A model generated the notes under the pieces. That model was not told the DNA's origin and did not search any database. It saw only the letters and a program-made list of their open reading frames with translations. 64,000 bases of DNA, taken from contig OX031063.1 of the NCBI GenBank assembly GCA_943736015.1, positions 45,214,672 through 45,278,671 on the forward strand. Reading direction: 5' to 3'. The translations under genes and the position numbers were made by a program. The stretch comes from Tridacna crocea. Lineage: Eukaryota > Mollusca > Bivalvia > Cardiida > Cardiidae. Of the stretch, positions 1 through 12,900 are shown piece by piece (positions within the stretch are counted from its first letter, which is position 1; each line of letters opens with the position of its first letter).

Positions 1-621
1 ATAGTTTATGGGCATCAGTTTCAATATATTTCAGTACATTTAAACAAACAAGTAGGACATTCAATGAACGAGGAAAAAACAACGCAGCGTAGAAACTTCT
101 CATGAAGTACATGGTAGTCACGTGACCGTCTTCCCGCGTTTCCAAGTCGCGTGACCTTTCCCCGCAGTGTTCTTTCTCTTTTAAACGACGATTTGCATAG
201 ATCATTCAGTTTGATAAAAATAATACAAAAATGAGAGAGGACGTTTGCAATCAAATCAATAGAACAAATATCTTTTGAAATCTGTCGAATAAAAACAAAC
301 CACGTGTATTTCCTATTTCACAACCAATACAAAAATAATCCTAACTTTGTCATTAGAACTCTCCCTTCAACCAAAAAGGTATTCGTTCGCTAAGTTTACT
401 TTCAAGCCAATTTGAATAACATTTCTCTTCTTCTTTCAGATTATTAATTCCACACAATGGCTCCATGACAAATACCACCCCGGTATCCTCAACGCTTTGA
501 TTTGATTTCGGTTTATTTATTAAACTATGACGAAACAGTCTGTGTATCAAAATAACTTCGCACAGAAAATGGGTTTAGATAGCAATTTCTGAAGACAGTC
601 TGCCTTTTAAATATACCACTG

Positions 622-649
622 TTGGAGAGGTCTGATGACCTCTCCAAGA
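622..649. repeat. short hairpin
   Basis: ttggagaggt / acctctccaa, 10-base perfect arms around ctgatg. Sits in the ~860-base stretch before the first exon, which otherwise shows only a CpG-richer patch at about 115-175 and no convincing coding frame. Confidence 0.5.
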
Positions 650-861
650 AAATGGAACCTATCTTCAGATTAGAAAAAACCGGATGACTTCTCTGCCTAC
701 CTGAATCTGACCCTTTATAATAATGGGAGAAAACTGGGGCTTTGAAATGGGGACTATGCCCGTTTATTATTTCAATTATTGTTTACGGTAAAAATATAAC
801 TTTTTGTTGATTTATGTTACAATGTAGCAACTTACATGCTTTCACGTCTAATTATCAACAG

Positions 862-930
862 TGGAGAAGTAAGAAAGGCTCTGCCAATGATGATGGATAA
901 TGACGGTTTGCAGGCAGAACAATGTGCTCG
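862..930 (+). CDS. gene 1 exon, phase 2-2
   Basis: Acceptor attatcaacag and donor CG|gtaaga bound an exon reading GEVRKALPMMMDNDGLQAEQ then CA plus a split Arg codon. Entry and exit in phase 2 match the next exon at 3692. Acidic and helical in character. First recognisable exon; no initiator ATG was found upstream in frame. Confidence 0.55.
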
Positions 931-3900
931 GTAAGAAATTACAAAATGCCATCTTTCTTTTGTTGATGGAAACAATGCTCTCGTAGTCATCGGAAACAGG
1001 GATACGTTTTCTGTATATTTTTTTTTCAAACAGTCAACTTTATCATCAATATTTCTTTTGTCATGCTTTGTGATAATTGCTTTGAATGTATCTGCATAAA
1101 ATGTCGACCCAAGGTCAGCCTATGTAATCCACTAAGACTGATTTGAGTCGCTTTTTATCTTAACGGTCAATTTTCTGCGTGTCCAGGGAGAGCTTACCTC
1201 GTGCTTCTCTCGGTTATTAAACAAGATGGGAACCATCCCACAAAAAAGGGACCATCTGGAAATTCTGACATCAATAAGATATAAAAAGATCAACGATAAG
1301 TCAGTTTAAGTTTATGATTCAAAAATGATTGTATAACAAGGTACTACGACCACTTTACATACAGAAAATGTCATTAAAACGAAAAGTGTCAACCCTGGTC
1401 AGCCTGCGCATTTCGCGCAGTCTGACCAGTGTTGAGACTTTTCGCAGTTCCCAGAAGGTCCCTTTTTGAGTGATGGGTCACATATGGATTTTATGGATCC
1501 ATAATTATATGACGACTTGCTTGGTATTATGCTTCATAGAGATTCATTATCATTATGCATTATCATAAATGATGACGTACATTCCTTGATCATGGTACAT
1601 GTACTAAAATTCAGAATGTCCTTTCTGTAGGATTCTTTTGTTCAATGGCAACTGTTTAGTATAAAATACACGAAACGCGCTTTCTGAACTAGAAAAAGAG
1701 ACCAAAGAAATCTCATTATCAGAATTTTTTTTTTTCCAGAAGAATAAAAAATTAGTAGCGGAAAATGTAGATCAAGATCTTACTGCACTTTTTGTTTATG
1801 ATTCAAAAATGATTGTATAACAAGGTACTACGATCACTTTACATCAGAAAATGTCATTAAAACGAAAAGTGTCAACCCTGGTCAGCCTGCGCGAAATGCG
1901 CAGGCTGACCAGGGTTGACACTTTTCGCAGTTCCCAGAAAGTCCCTTTTTGAGTGATGGGTCACATACGGATTTTATGGTTCCATAATTGTATGACGACT
2001 TGCTTGGAATTATGCTTCATAGAGATTCATTATCATTATGCATTATCATAAATGATGAAGTACATTCCTTGATCATGGTACATGTACAGGGTGTTTCATA
2101 ATATCTGTCCCCGTTCTAAACCATTATGGCTTCGTCAAAACTTAACACACAACTAACGCGAATACGTATCTGCATAGCAGACAAAACAAATTTTATATTG
2201 ATATACAATTTGTATCAGAACCTTTGAAAGTATCAATCCTGCCTGGCGTCAATCTTTATAGGCTATGTTCAATATGACGTCCGTTTTTGGCAATTACGAC
2301 GTCATGTCTTTGTCTAGTTTTGACGAAACCATAATGGTTTAGAATGGGGACAGATATTATGAAACACCCTGTACTAAAATTCAGAACATCCTTTCTGTGT
2401 TGTTGTTTAGGATTCTTTTGTTCAATGGCAACTGTTTAGTATAAAATACACGAAACGCGCTTTCTAAACTAGAAAAAGAGACCAAAGAAATCTCATTATC
2501 AGAATTGATTTTTTCCAGGAGAATAAAAAATTAGTAACGGAAAATGTAGATCAAGATCTTACTGCACTTTTTGTAGTGCCACAATTTATATCGGCCACAA
2601 AATACTGTTTTATCTGGATTATATTGTCTGAAAATCGACAAGGTTGTGGTTCATTTCTAGCTCCGCACCTGAATTATTGTTTTGTATCTTTTCTGTTTGC
2701 ATTAGCTTTAAGTTGCATTAGGTCCGATGTCAGCCATATTGGCCCCGAGGCCGAAGGCCGAGGGCCGATACGGCTGACCGAGGACCTGTAACTGAGCCAA
2801 TACGAAATCACTTGATTAATGACAATTTTATTAATTAACCCTTTACCAAACAATCCCTGGTTTTTACGACCCTGAAAAAGAAGCCTTCTGAAAACATTGT
2901 GAGAAAAGGAGAAAATGCTGGTAACCAGCATTTTATCCTTTTTCCCACAATGTTTTCTACCCTGCTGGAAATTAATATCAATTTTTGCGTTACGTTTACT
3001 TTGCCGCCTCCTTGAACATGATTGGCTACAAGTAAGTGCAGACGCTCACGCGATGAACTTTTTACCAATCACGTTCAAGGATTTCTGTATTGGTCGCGGG
3101 TCATCAATATTGATACGAGGTCAACTGTATTGATCGGAGGTCAAGTCGTATGAAGCCGGGGCGACGACCTGTATACTATACGAAGTCAGAAATGTGACTA
3201 GTATCGCGTGGACCGGTTTCCATCTATAACTTCTATATATCCAATAGTTAATTAATAATAAAACTGAATAGTTGCAACTTGCGTATGAGATCTGGTCAGA
3301 CTGGACGATATTCTGTGGGCGTACTGCCTTTACAGAAAAATGCAGTTGAGTACACCTTGAAGAAAAAACAGTATTTTTCCTGAAAATCGTCACTAGAGGC
3401 CAAAAAATAGCTTCTGCAATTCAAATATTTTCCAGGGGGGGTTCCTTCAAACCTTCCTGGGTAATCCCCTTTCCCATCTAGGCTCTTCGCGAATCGGATA
3501 ATACATGTATATTCGATAATACCTTTGTGTATACTTTATTTTGGGTTGAGTGCGACATCTATGGCTATAAATATTTAGCCATCTGCTACACGCGTATCCC
3601 ATCCTGATCTATATCAAATCAACGCTTTTTTTTGCTATTAGTTTCTGCTTTTTCGTAGATTCATTTGTTTGTTAATTTGTTTTTGCAACAGGCTCACTGA
3701 TGAAATTAATAAACTCCAGAAAGAGGTTGAAGAATTGAGAAAAAAGACTGGGTATGTATTATCTTGCCTTACACATCTGTATGATCAGAAAATATTTACA
3801 GTTTTGAAATTGCAGTACTAACAACCCGTAGAGGGTACCATTGTTTGCCTTTTATCTAAATTGGGCTTCATGAATAAATAGTAATCGTCTTATATGATTG

Positions 3901-6900
3901 TATCTTGACTTGTAATAACTGTAAACCGTCTTTATTTGAAAATGAGTTACAAGAGTTAACCCTTTACCAAACAACCCTTGGTTTTTACGACCCAGAGAAA
4001 GATGGTTGACTTCGATTGTTTCAACAGTGGAATACTAGTAAAGGGCATGTATTTATGTCGGTTATGGCATTTGCCTTATTTTACTACTAGTGACATTCAT
4101 TATCATTGTATCTTTACCGGTGCCATTTACTTGTATAATGTACTAATTTACAAAACGATTGCCTTAAAATGCTTGACAACGAATGGAAATTAATATTTGA
4201 AGCCTCTAATAAAAATACTATTGCATTTCCAATTTTCCATGATATAAGCTGTGGTGGCCGAGAGCAACCATGGCGCAGTTGCCCACGGAGCTAAACTTTT
4301 ATTCCAAATATCTTCTGCCAAGTCAGGTTGGGTAGTCGATAGCGCACAGGAATTCGAAATCAAGAGATCTCAGTTCTGCTTGTTATAAACGAGAGTGTAG
4401 TATATAGAACCGTTTGCAAGCCGACCGAGTTACAATTAAAGCCTAGTATCCAACTCTTGGCTGCATAACCACTGGACGTTATCCCTGAGTACGTGCGCGT
4501 TGGACGCGCGCTGTGAGCAAGTTTTATTTCACAGATGAATCATCAGAGCATTTGGACTCTGCAGAAAAGATAATACAGGTATCTGCAAGACAAAGCAAGA
4601 GGTTTGCAAAATTATTGTTTTTTCATTCGCAACCGTTTTGAAGGTGAAAGCAAAATGATCTTGGGCGGGAGAAAGGGACGGAGAAAAACAGATCTTATTG
4701 TCGCCATAAATAGTTTAAATGCTCATCGTTATGTGGTTTGTCCATTTCTTTATCGTTATTATGGTATTCTTATGCATAAAGATGCAAGGCCTTGTGTGTT
4801 ATTGTCTATGCAAGAACACTTATTACGAGACAAAACGTTCATTTCATTCATGCCATGATCCAGGCGTTTCCCTGATTTGATCCAGTAGAACATACATGAG
4901 ATCTTTTTGGAAGGACAGTAAAAATACATAAATAAACCATTTACAAGATCTTGAAAGTGAACCCTAAGTAAAATGGGAACCAGCTGACCTATGTTGAAAC
5001 GTTTTGCTACCGTCAAGATCTGCATGTCGAAAGATGATTCTGCCTCATGATCCAATTGGTTTTTAGCCCGCCAGGGTGGCTCACTGGTGGGCGTGTCGGA
5101 CCCATGAGTGCTTGTGAGTTCGATACCCGGTTGAGGCAAACTTTCTTTCTTGCGTATTTTTGCCTCTTACCTATGCTGAAGCATATGAGAAAAGTAGTCG
5201 GTGGCTTTGGAAAGAAATTGTCTTAGTACAGGTGTGAGAAAGCCAGGAAACACATGTGCGTCATCGACCACCATGATATGACCTTAGCTGTTAAAGTGGT
5301 GTTAAAACCCAATACAACCAACCAATTGGTTTTTAGGCAAAATGTGTTAATGGATACACAGTATGATGGCTTGTTTGGTATAATGGACCACGGAGATCCC
5401 TTAAGCCCTTTTCCGAGAGCATTGCTAATAACTGTGACCCATTACGCAAAAAAGGGACGATCTGGGAATTCAGTACATCAATTAGATGAAAACAGATCAA
5501 CAATAGTGCAGGCCAGTTTAAGCTGATAACTCAAAAATAATTGTATAACAGTGTACAACGAGCACTTTTTACACAGAAAATGTCATGCGATATAAGTGTC
5601 AACCATGGTCAGCCTACGCATTCGCGCAGTCTGAACAGGGTTGACACTTTGTGCGTGATGGTTCACATATATTGACATCGTTGTCCAGCCCGGTAGAGCA
5701 GTCAGGACGCACAGAATTTGAAACCAGGCGGTCGCTGGTTTCTTTTTCGGGATTAGTGCTAGCCATTGCGACAAGGTTCATTCCTGTCTTACTGCTGAGC
5801 ATTCTTTCGTCGATGGTTATCTTTTAATGTAGTCATTGGCTTGGACGAATAAATGTAGGAGTACTTTTAAAAAGAGAATCCATGAAAGCATGAGTAGATG
5901 CCTTAGCCGCTGCGATATAATTTAAAATAAGGGCGTTGAAGACCACAGCAACAAACCATTTCATAATCCAACGTTGGCTTTCAACATACTTCGCTGTATT
6001 ATACGTATATCCTCGTTCACAACGTCGAAATCAAAACATTTTGGTCAACGCATGAAATATGAAAAAAAATAGAACGCCGTGACCAAAGCGCTCATTACGA
6101 TACGCCAGAGCTAAAGGGTTCATGGTTTCCAGATCTGAATTCAAATCTGAATATTCACGGACAAAAGTTCCAGCCAAAACGTCTCTTGCAAAGTTCTCAT
6201 AACCAAGGCGTCTGCCCCAAATTCTCCAGCCTAAAACATTAAAGTTCCATGACTTAAACTTCAAGACAGCAACGTTTAAGCCAAACAAAGACTTTACAAT
6301 GTTCTTCCTGATTATGAATATACCTTTGATCGAAGCTATCTGTAAAATCGACCAGTCGTTTTTTAGCACCAAATGTGCTTACTCACTGGCGATTTTTTTC
6401 TTCTGCACCAAGGGCTCACAGAATACAATAGTTGCTAAAAGAGAATGAACCACTGAAAACCAAGCAAAAAGAACATTACAGATCGATAACCTATTCCGTG
6501 CAAATCTGGAGTATATTGTGTCCATATAAATGATCGCCTCAGTGCAGTGTTCTAATTAAAGAACCGCAGCAACGAACTGTTGATACAAACACTTACTTTT
6601 TTCATTAATGAGAAGTATAGAAGTCAGTGCTGAACTGGCTCCGGAATCAGACACAAATGAAAGTTTCTAAGGACTGCTATCTCCAAGGCCACAGTACAAC
6701 ATTTACTAGACCAAAGATCACCTTAATCTGATACCACAGGTACTCTACCAGTGCATGCATGATCGCGTGGCGTGGACATACAAGAAAAGATCCCATGCAT
6801 ATGTATACATGTATTGTCGCAAATTTTTGATTATATGCAAATATATACATGTATATATAAAGAGAATGTGAGGATCTTACATGAACACCTAATTATGTGT

Positions 6901-9900
6901 TATCCTTTTTTTAACATGAAGTGACCATGATTTCAATCCTAGTCAACAGTGTTATGAAAAAGATAATACATAGTCGCGAAAGTTCGATACTATTTATCAT
7001 ATAAAAGGAATGATAGTCAAAAGAAGCCTTTCGCATCATTATCTTTAGCCCACTGAACATGTAAGAGCCCATAGTTCGATTTTGGTAAGTTCTCTTTCAC
7101 ACGAAGAAGGTCCCGTGGTATTTACGTTATAAGTAGAACTTAAAAACAATCTTTTATCGGATTATTGCCTTTATAAAAATGTTGACTTTTTCGGGTAGGG
7201 CACTTTTCAAACAGTTAAAGTATAAAAGCTTCACAAGGTATAAGTCAGAGGTTTATCATATCATTTTACCGAAAAACGGGTAATGTAACACTAGGCAAGT
7301 CCTGTGGTTGGTACACGTATATTGAAATAGGAAAGCAAAACAATCAAAGAAGCCCCATTTAGTCATTTTCATATATTTTCATAGCAATGCATTGTTGATT
7401 TTCAACATGAATTACCTGTGATATGATAATTTGAATATTCGACCCAGCACATAACACTTTTCACAATCTCAATGGATATACACTATGAAAACTCACACTG
7501 TCCTGTAAACCCACAATTAGATATGAGAGACTGCACTGTCTGGCTATGAAAATTACCCATAGAGCATACAGCAAGGGGCCAGAACATAGTGCACCGATAC
7601 GTAGACTGATCTGCTCTTTTGCTGGGTTTGCATGTCTGTTTGTGAGTAATGTCAATTATTTTTTTTTGTATCTTAATTAATTTAAGTATGTTTTATTTAT
7701 TATATATTTGTATATTGGTATGTGTTATGGATACCCACCATGAAAATAATAAAACTGTTATATTTACCTCCACATTTACGCTTATAAATAAGAGTAATGC
7801 CAACAATACAATATCTGGTGAAGGTGTTCATGTGATGAGCATGATAATTCTACCTTATAATTTTAGACCAAATGCCATACCCTGCAAAGTTGATGGTCAA
7901 GGCATCCAGATCAAGTCTAAAGTTATGTCTTTGATCGTATATAATACTTATCATTCATGATAGATGGGAATGCGCCAGTGTGATACTTTCAGTAACAGTG
8001 TTCGATGATCGACCGATAACAGTTTTGTTTTTTAACCAATGGAGCTTCCAAGGCCTTTAGAAGGAACAGATGCTTCTTTCGTACCATAAACCACGAACAT
8101 TTTTAGTTCGTTTTCTTTCACAGAATGAAAGAGCTTCAAGCAGAGAATGAAAAGCTGAAAACTAAACTTAAAGAATATGAAAACGACATGACCAGGTAAA
8201 TAGTTCATGTAATCCTGCTAATCTGGGTAGTATTGTGTCAACATCAAAGTTTCCAACCAGCCTAATTGGCATTTTTCAGAGACTGATAACGCACTATGCT
8301 CTGACACTTTGCAAGTCAAAGTTTGAAAAAGGAAAAGGCAAAGCAAGATTGACATAAAATGTGAAACTGCAACTCGTTGATTTATAAACAGGTTAGATTA
8401 ATTTGAATGAATTGTTCACTGCCTAATTTTTATTGAATTGTCACCGGTAGTACTAAACACTTGATATATTGTACCTGTATAGAACGTGAAATTGCATTCA
8501 ATTACTACAATTATTTTTTTAGTTTCAGAAACTTGACAGACGAAAATGTTCAGCTGAAAAGTGAAAAGTAAGTTATGAAAAGAGCCACTATCAAAATAAC
8601 AATTTATCTACTTCACGTTTCACTTTTACAATCCACAATGAATACCAATAGTTGTGATACAAATATATATTTCGTGGCTAAATGAAATACAGTACCTTTA
8701 TTTTTGCTATCTCTTTAACACAAAAAAGTAGTCGGATTTAAGTCACTTATATCATCAGCAATACATGCAATTGTACATTTTTAGTAAAATAGTTGGCGAC
8801 TCCGTTGGAGACATGAATATTTCTCTCTCTCTCTCTTCTTCCTTATATTGTAGATTTCATTTCAGTAACGAACTTCAGAAGAACATTGCAATAGCCGAGA
8901 AATCACCCCTGAAAAGCGAACAAAGCGAGCAGAAAGCAGTGTAAGTTTTATAGAAAACTTAATATCCCTGTAAATTGATTGACCCGTGAGTTAAATAGAT
9001 ATGACTTTTTACTTCTTTCACTTCATTACTACTGGACGCAAACTGGAAAAAAGGACAGTATGACTGTCATTATAGCTTAGTCAGACATTTCCATCCCCGG
9101 TCAATATCAGTTTGATCTTCTTTTCTGTAGGAGATAATGATGAACATTCATTCCGAAACAGACAATTGAAAACTTTATGGTCAAAGGTTACCAGCTTTTT
9201 ATACTTTTCCAACAATGTTTATATATCCTTTTAAAGATAAGCCTGGTTTGTAACAGGCCAAGAAAGACATTCGGATATTTGCGTAACGTTTCGTTTCGGA
9301 TCAGCCTGCGCAGTCCACGCATTCTCTTGTCCTATGTTCCCTCTTCCCTTCCAAGGAACTCCCTACCATTCCCTGTCCTACCTCTTACATGCAGTGTACC
9401 TGCAAGCCTAGCCTTGTACACCCACCCTCACTACACTCTCCTAGCTGCATGAATAACTTGTAAAATGTCCAGGTTTTTGCCGAATTTCATGGTGAAAATA
9501 AGACTTCAAAATGTAATTACACTTTCTTGGCAGGGTTCGTAATTGCTGTTATTTTTCTGTCAGGTGCTGTAGTAATGCTGAAGTTTAAAATATAATTCAT
9601 AGATAGGAAATGAGATTTTTTATTATGTAATTTTGCAGACATTGTAAGATGTAGGGTCAATAAAGTCCAGGATGAGTCCACATAAGAATACTTTGTCGAG
9701 GTTAGCAGTCTAACGGTTAAATATACCTATACAATTTTCTTGCACACAGGCTTTAAAATCTTTGACAGGAATTCTTTGAGTGAAATTAACAGTTTACGGG
9801 CTTGCACTAATTTGAAAAAGGTAGGTTAAAACTCCATCAGTATTCATCCTAATACATTAAACTTCTTACGACCTGTTTTCGCCTCACTTGCCAAGGTTAC

Positions 9901-12900
9901 CCCTAAACAAGAAGTAACTATTTGAGTGAGGGTCGTGCCAGCATTAATTTTATGGTATCGGTGGTTACCTTATTAGCTTAAATTGAAGCAGAATTGTTTT
10001 ACGCAGTTAGTTAAGTCTGCGATCTTTGCGTTCTGTAGAATGGGGTGTTAGACGTTTGAAAAATGCATTTGGAGAAGAAGGTGGGCTTACTGATGATTTT
10101 TTTTTTAAATTCGGCACTTCTACATAGACATATTGTGATGTCTTGCTTTAAACATGCTTTTGTAAATCGATAAAAATGAGTTGAATTTCTAAGGAATAAA
10201 GTGTAGTTTATACTGAGAAATTACTCTATTCAAAATGACAAATCGAAATGAAGGTACACTCAATGTATACATACATGTATAAAAAGATAAAGGTTATAGT
10301 ATGATTAAGGTCTACTTTAATTTAAGCACCCATCCTCGGATACCCCGGGGTCTCCCTATTTGCTACGCTACATCGACCCCTGGGACAATTAATTGAATTT
10401 CCCTCGCTTTACCGCTGGCCGAATGCTGGCTTTTCATTGGTTCCATCATCATTTTGTGATGGGCGAGTGGACTGTACGCTATGAGGTTTCGTATCGATTT
10501 TCGGCGGCTGATTAAAAGTTTTATTAGTCAATTGTCCCAGGGTCGATGTAGCGTAGCAAATAGGGAGACCCCGGGGTATCCGAGGATGTTAAGCACCCAA
10601 CTGGAAGAGGAGAGGAATCAGCTCGAGAAATCCCGAAATCAAGTTGAACGGTAATGTATAAGTTTCATGATTCGCCGAAACGAATATCATATCAATCTAG
10701 TTTAAGCAAAATTAGATAGAAGTGGAGAAATTTTAAATTTGACGCGCCGAAAATATTTGTAAATAGATATGGGAATGTTATTCGGTTTCCTGTTTTGTTA
10801 ATCTAAACTTGAGGCGATACAAAAATCATGCGAGGATGAAAAATGAGACAAGGAAAGGCGGGTTAACTACGTGATGCAGATCGTGTTGGTGTGTCAGAAG
10901 ATTTCATTATTTTCACAAACCGGATAGAAATCAGAGTAGATCGGGCAGTATAAGCTTTTATCTTTCGGGGACATGTTCTGAGGAAGTATTGTTCTAATTA
11001 TTTATTATGATGTTCTTTAGTAGCAAATCAAACTGATAGGTACAAAAGTAGACAATACCGAGAATAGGAATACATTATGATTGCGGTCACAGATATTTGG
11101 ACTACACAGTGCTAGGCCTATCTGTCTTAAATCTAATTTACCTTTGTCGTTGGTAAGAAGGGCTGTTACTCTTTCACAGAGAGCTGAATGAGGCAAATTA
11201 TGAGATAAAAAGATTAACGTCTCTGCTTACTGACTCAACAAATTCAAATGATAAAGAAAGCAGCATAAAGTAAGCCACTATTAAGTTGAAAATAATGCTC
11301 CTTGACTTAATTTGTTTGTTTGTTTATCTATTTAATTTCACTTCTTATTAATTCTTTGAAAACTATTGATAAGTTAAGCGTTTTTTTGTGTGAAACTTAA
11401 TTCATATGATATTTTATCAAGAAAATTGTTCATGAGCTGCAACTTCATACATAAAGATTTAAGAAAATAAAAATAATTTAGGATGTGATAGAAGAGAGAA
11501 AATTTAATTTTTTGACGCTGAAGATGTTTATGAATAGATGTGGGAATGTGTTTTGATTTTCTGTTTCATTGTTGATTTATAGAGAGCTGACGGAGTCAAA
11601 GAAAGAGGTTGCAACTCTGAAATCCAAACTTGAAGCAACGGAAAAATTACACCAGAATGGAAAAGAAGATAAGGAAAGGTGTGTTAACTACCCAATGTAT
11701 ATTTTAAATATTTTGTTACCTGTCTCATTTATTTGACACAGAGCTAAGTCTTTTTGTCTGAAATCCACTTTACCTTTGCCTTTGGTAAGAATTGGAATCC
11801 ATTTATTGGGTGTAACTCTTTCACAGAAAGCTGAATGAGGCAAATAATAAGATAAAAAGAATAAAGTCTCGGCTTGCTGACTCCACAAATTCAAATGATA
11901 AAGAAAGCAGCATCAAGTAAGTGACCGCCAAGTTGAAAATAATTTTGCTTGACCTAATTACTATCTATTTTCACTTCTTTTTAATTCTTTGAAAAGTATT
12001 ATCAATTACGCGTTTTTAGCTCACCTTAGCACAAAGTGCTAAAGGTGGGCTATTGTGATCGCCCAATGTCCGGCGTCCGTCAACAATTTCTTTAAACATC
12101 TCCTCCTAAACAACTAGGTCAATCTTCATGAAACTTGGCAGAAATGTTCCTTGGGTAAAGCTCTATCAAAATTGTTCAAAGAATTTAAATCCACCCATAA
12201 CTCTGGTTGCCATGGCAACAAAAAGAAAAAAAAAAAAAAAACAAAATCTTTGAAAATCTCTGAAACTAGAAGGCGTAGAGCTTTGATATTTGTTATGTAG
12301 AATCTCCCAATGAACCTCTACCAAGTTTGTACAAATTATGCCCCTAGGGTTAAAACTGGCCTCGGCCCGGGGGATAACGAGTTTGAGCATAGGAACAAAG
12401 AAGGAAAACTTTAAAAATCTTCTCCTCTGAAACTTGAAGGCCTAGAGCTTTGATATTTGGTATGTAGCATCTCCTAGTGGACCTCTACCAAGTGTGTTCA
12501 AATTTTATCCCTGGGGTCAAAACTGGCCCCACCCCAGGGGTCTCAGGTTTGAGCACAGGAACAAAGAAGGAAAACTTTAAAAGTCTTTTCCTCTGAAACT
12601 TGAAAGCGTAGAGCTTTGATATTTAGTATGTGACATCTCCTAGTGGATCTCTACCAAGTTTGTTCAAATTATGCCCCTGGGGTCAAAAGTGGCCCCTCCC
12701 TGGGGATCACAGGTTTGAGCATAGGAACAAAAAAGGAAAACTTTAAAAATCTTCTCCTCTGAAACTTGAAGGCGTAGAGCTTTGATATTTGGTATGTGGC
12801 ATCTCCTAGTGGACCTCTACCAAGTGTTTTTCAAATTATGCCCCTGGGGTCAAAACTGGCCCCACCTGGGGGTCACAAATTTGAGCATAGGAACAAAGAA

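Larger units (their letters stand above)
1308..2575. repeat. ~480-bp tandem segmental duplication in intron 1
   Basis: The block from gtttatgattcaaaaatgat at 1308 through catgtact, cactttttgtttat recurs from about 1793 with few changes (ttgcttggtattatgcttca versus ttgcttggaattatgcttca, and so on). The second copy is lengthened by the 285-bp insertion at 2087-2371. Confidence 0.85.

Noticed and set aside
2674-3133. Open frames on both strands starting MLVTSIFSF or MLVTSILSF (also near 32.8-33.3, 37.3, 40.6 kb)
   Set aside because: They are translations of the palindromic MITE core and recur wherever the repeat occurs on either strand, without splice context.
12166-12390. Open frames inside E1 and sister arrays (for example 30116-31093, 46666-48381, 51941-52240)
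   Set aside because: They repeat with the ~165-bp monomer, appear in several frames and both strands, and carry no domain.
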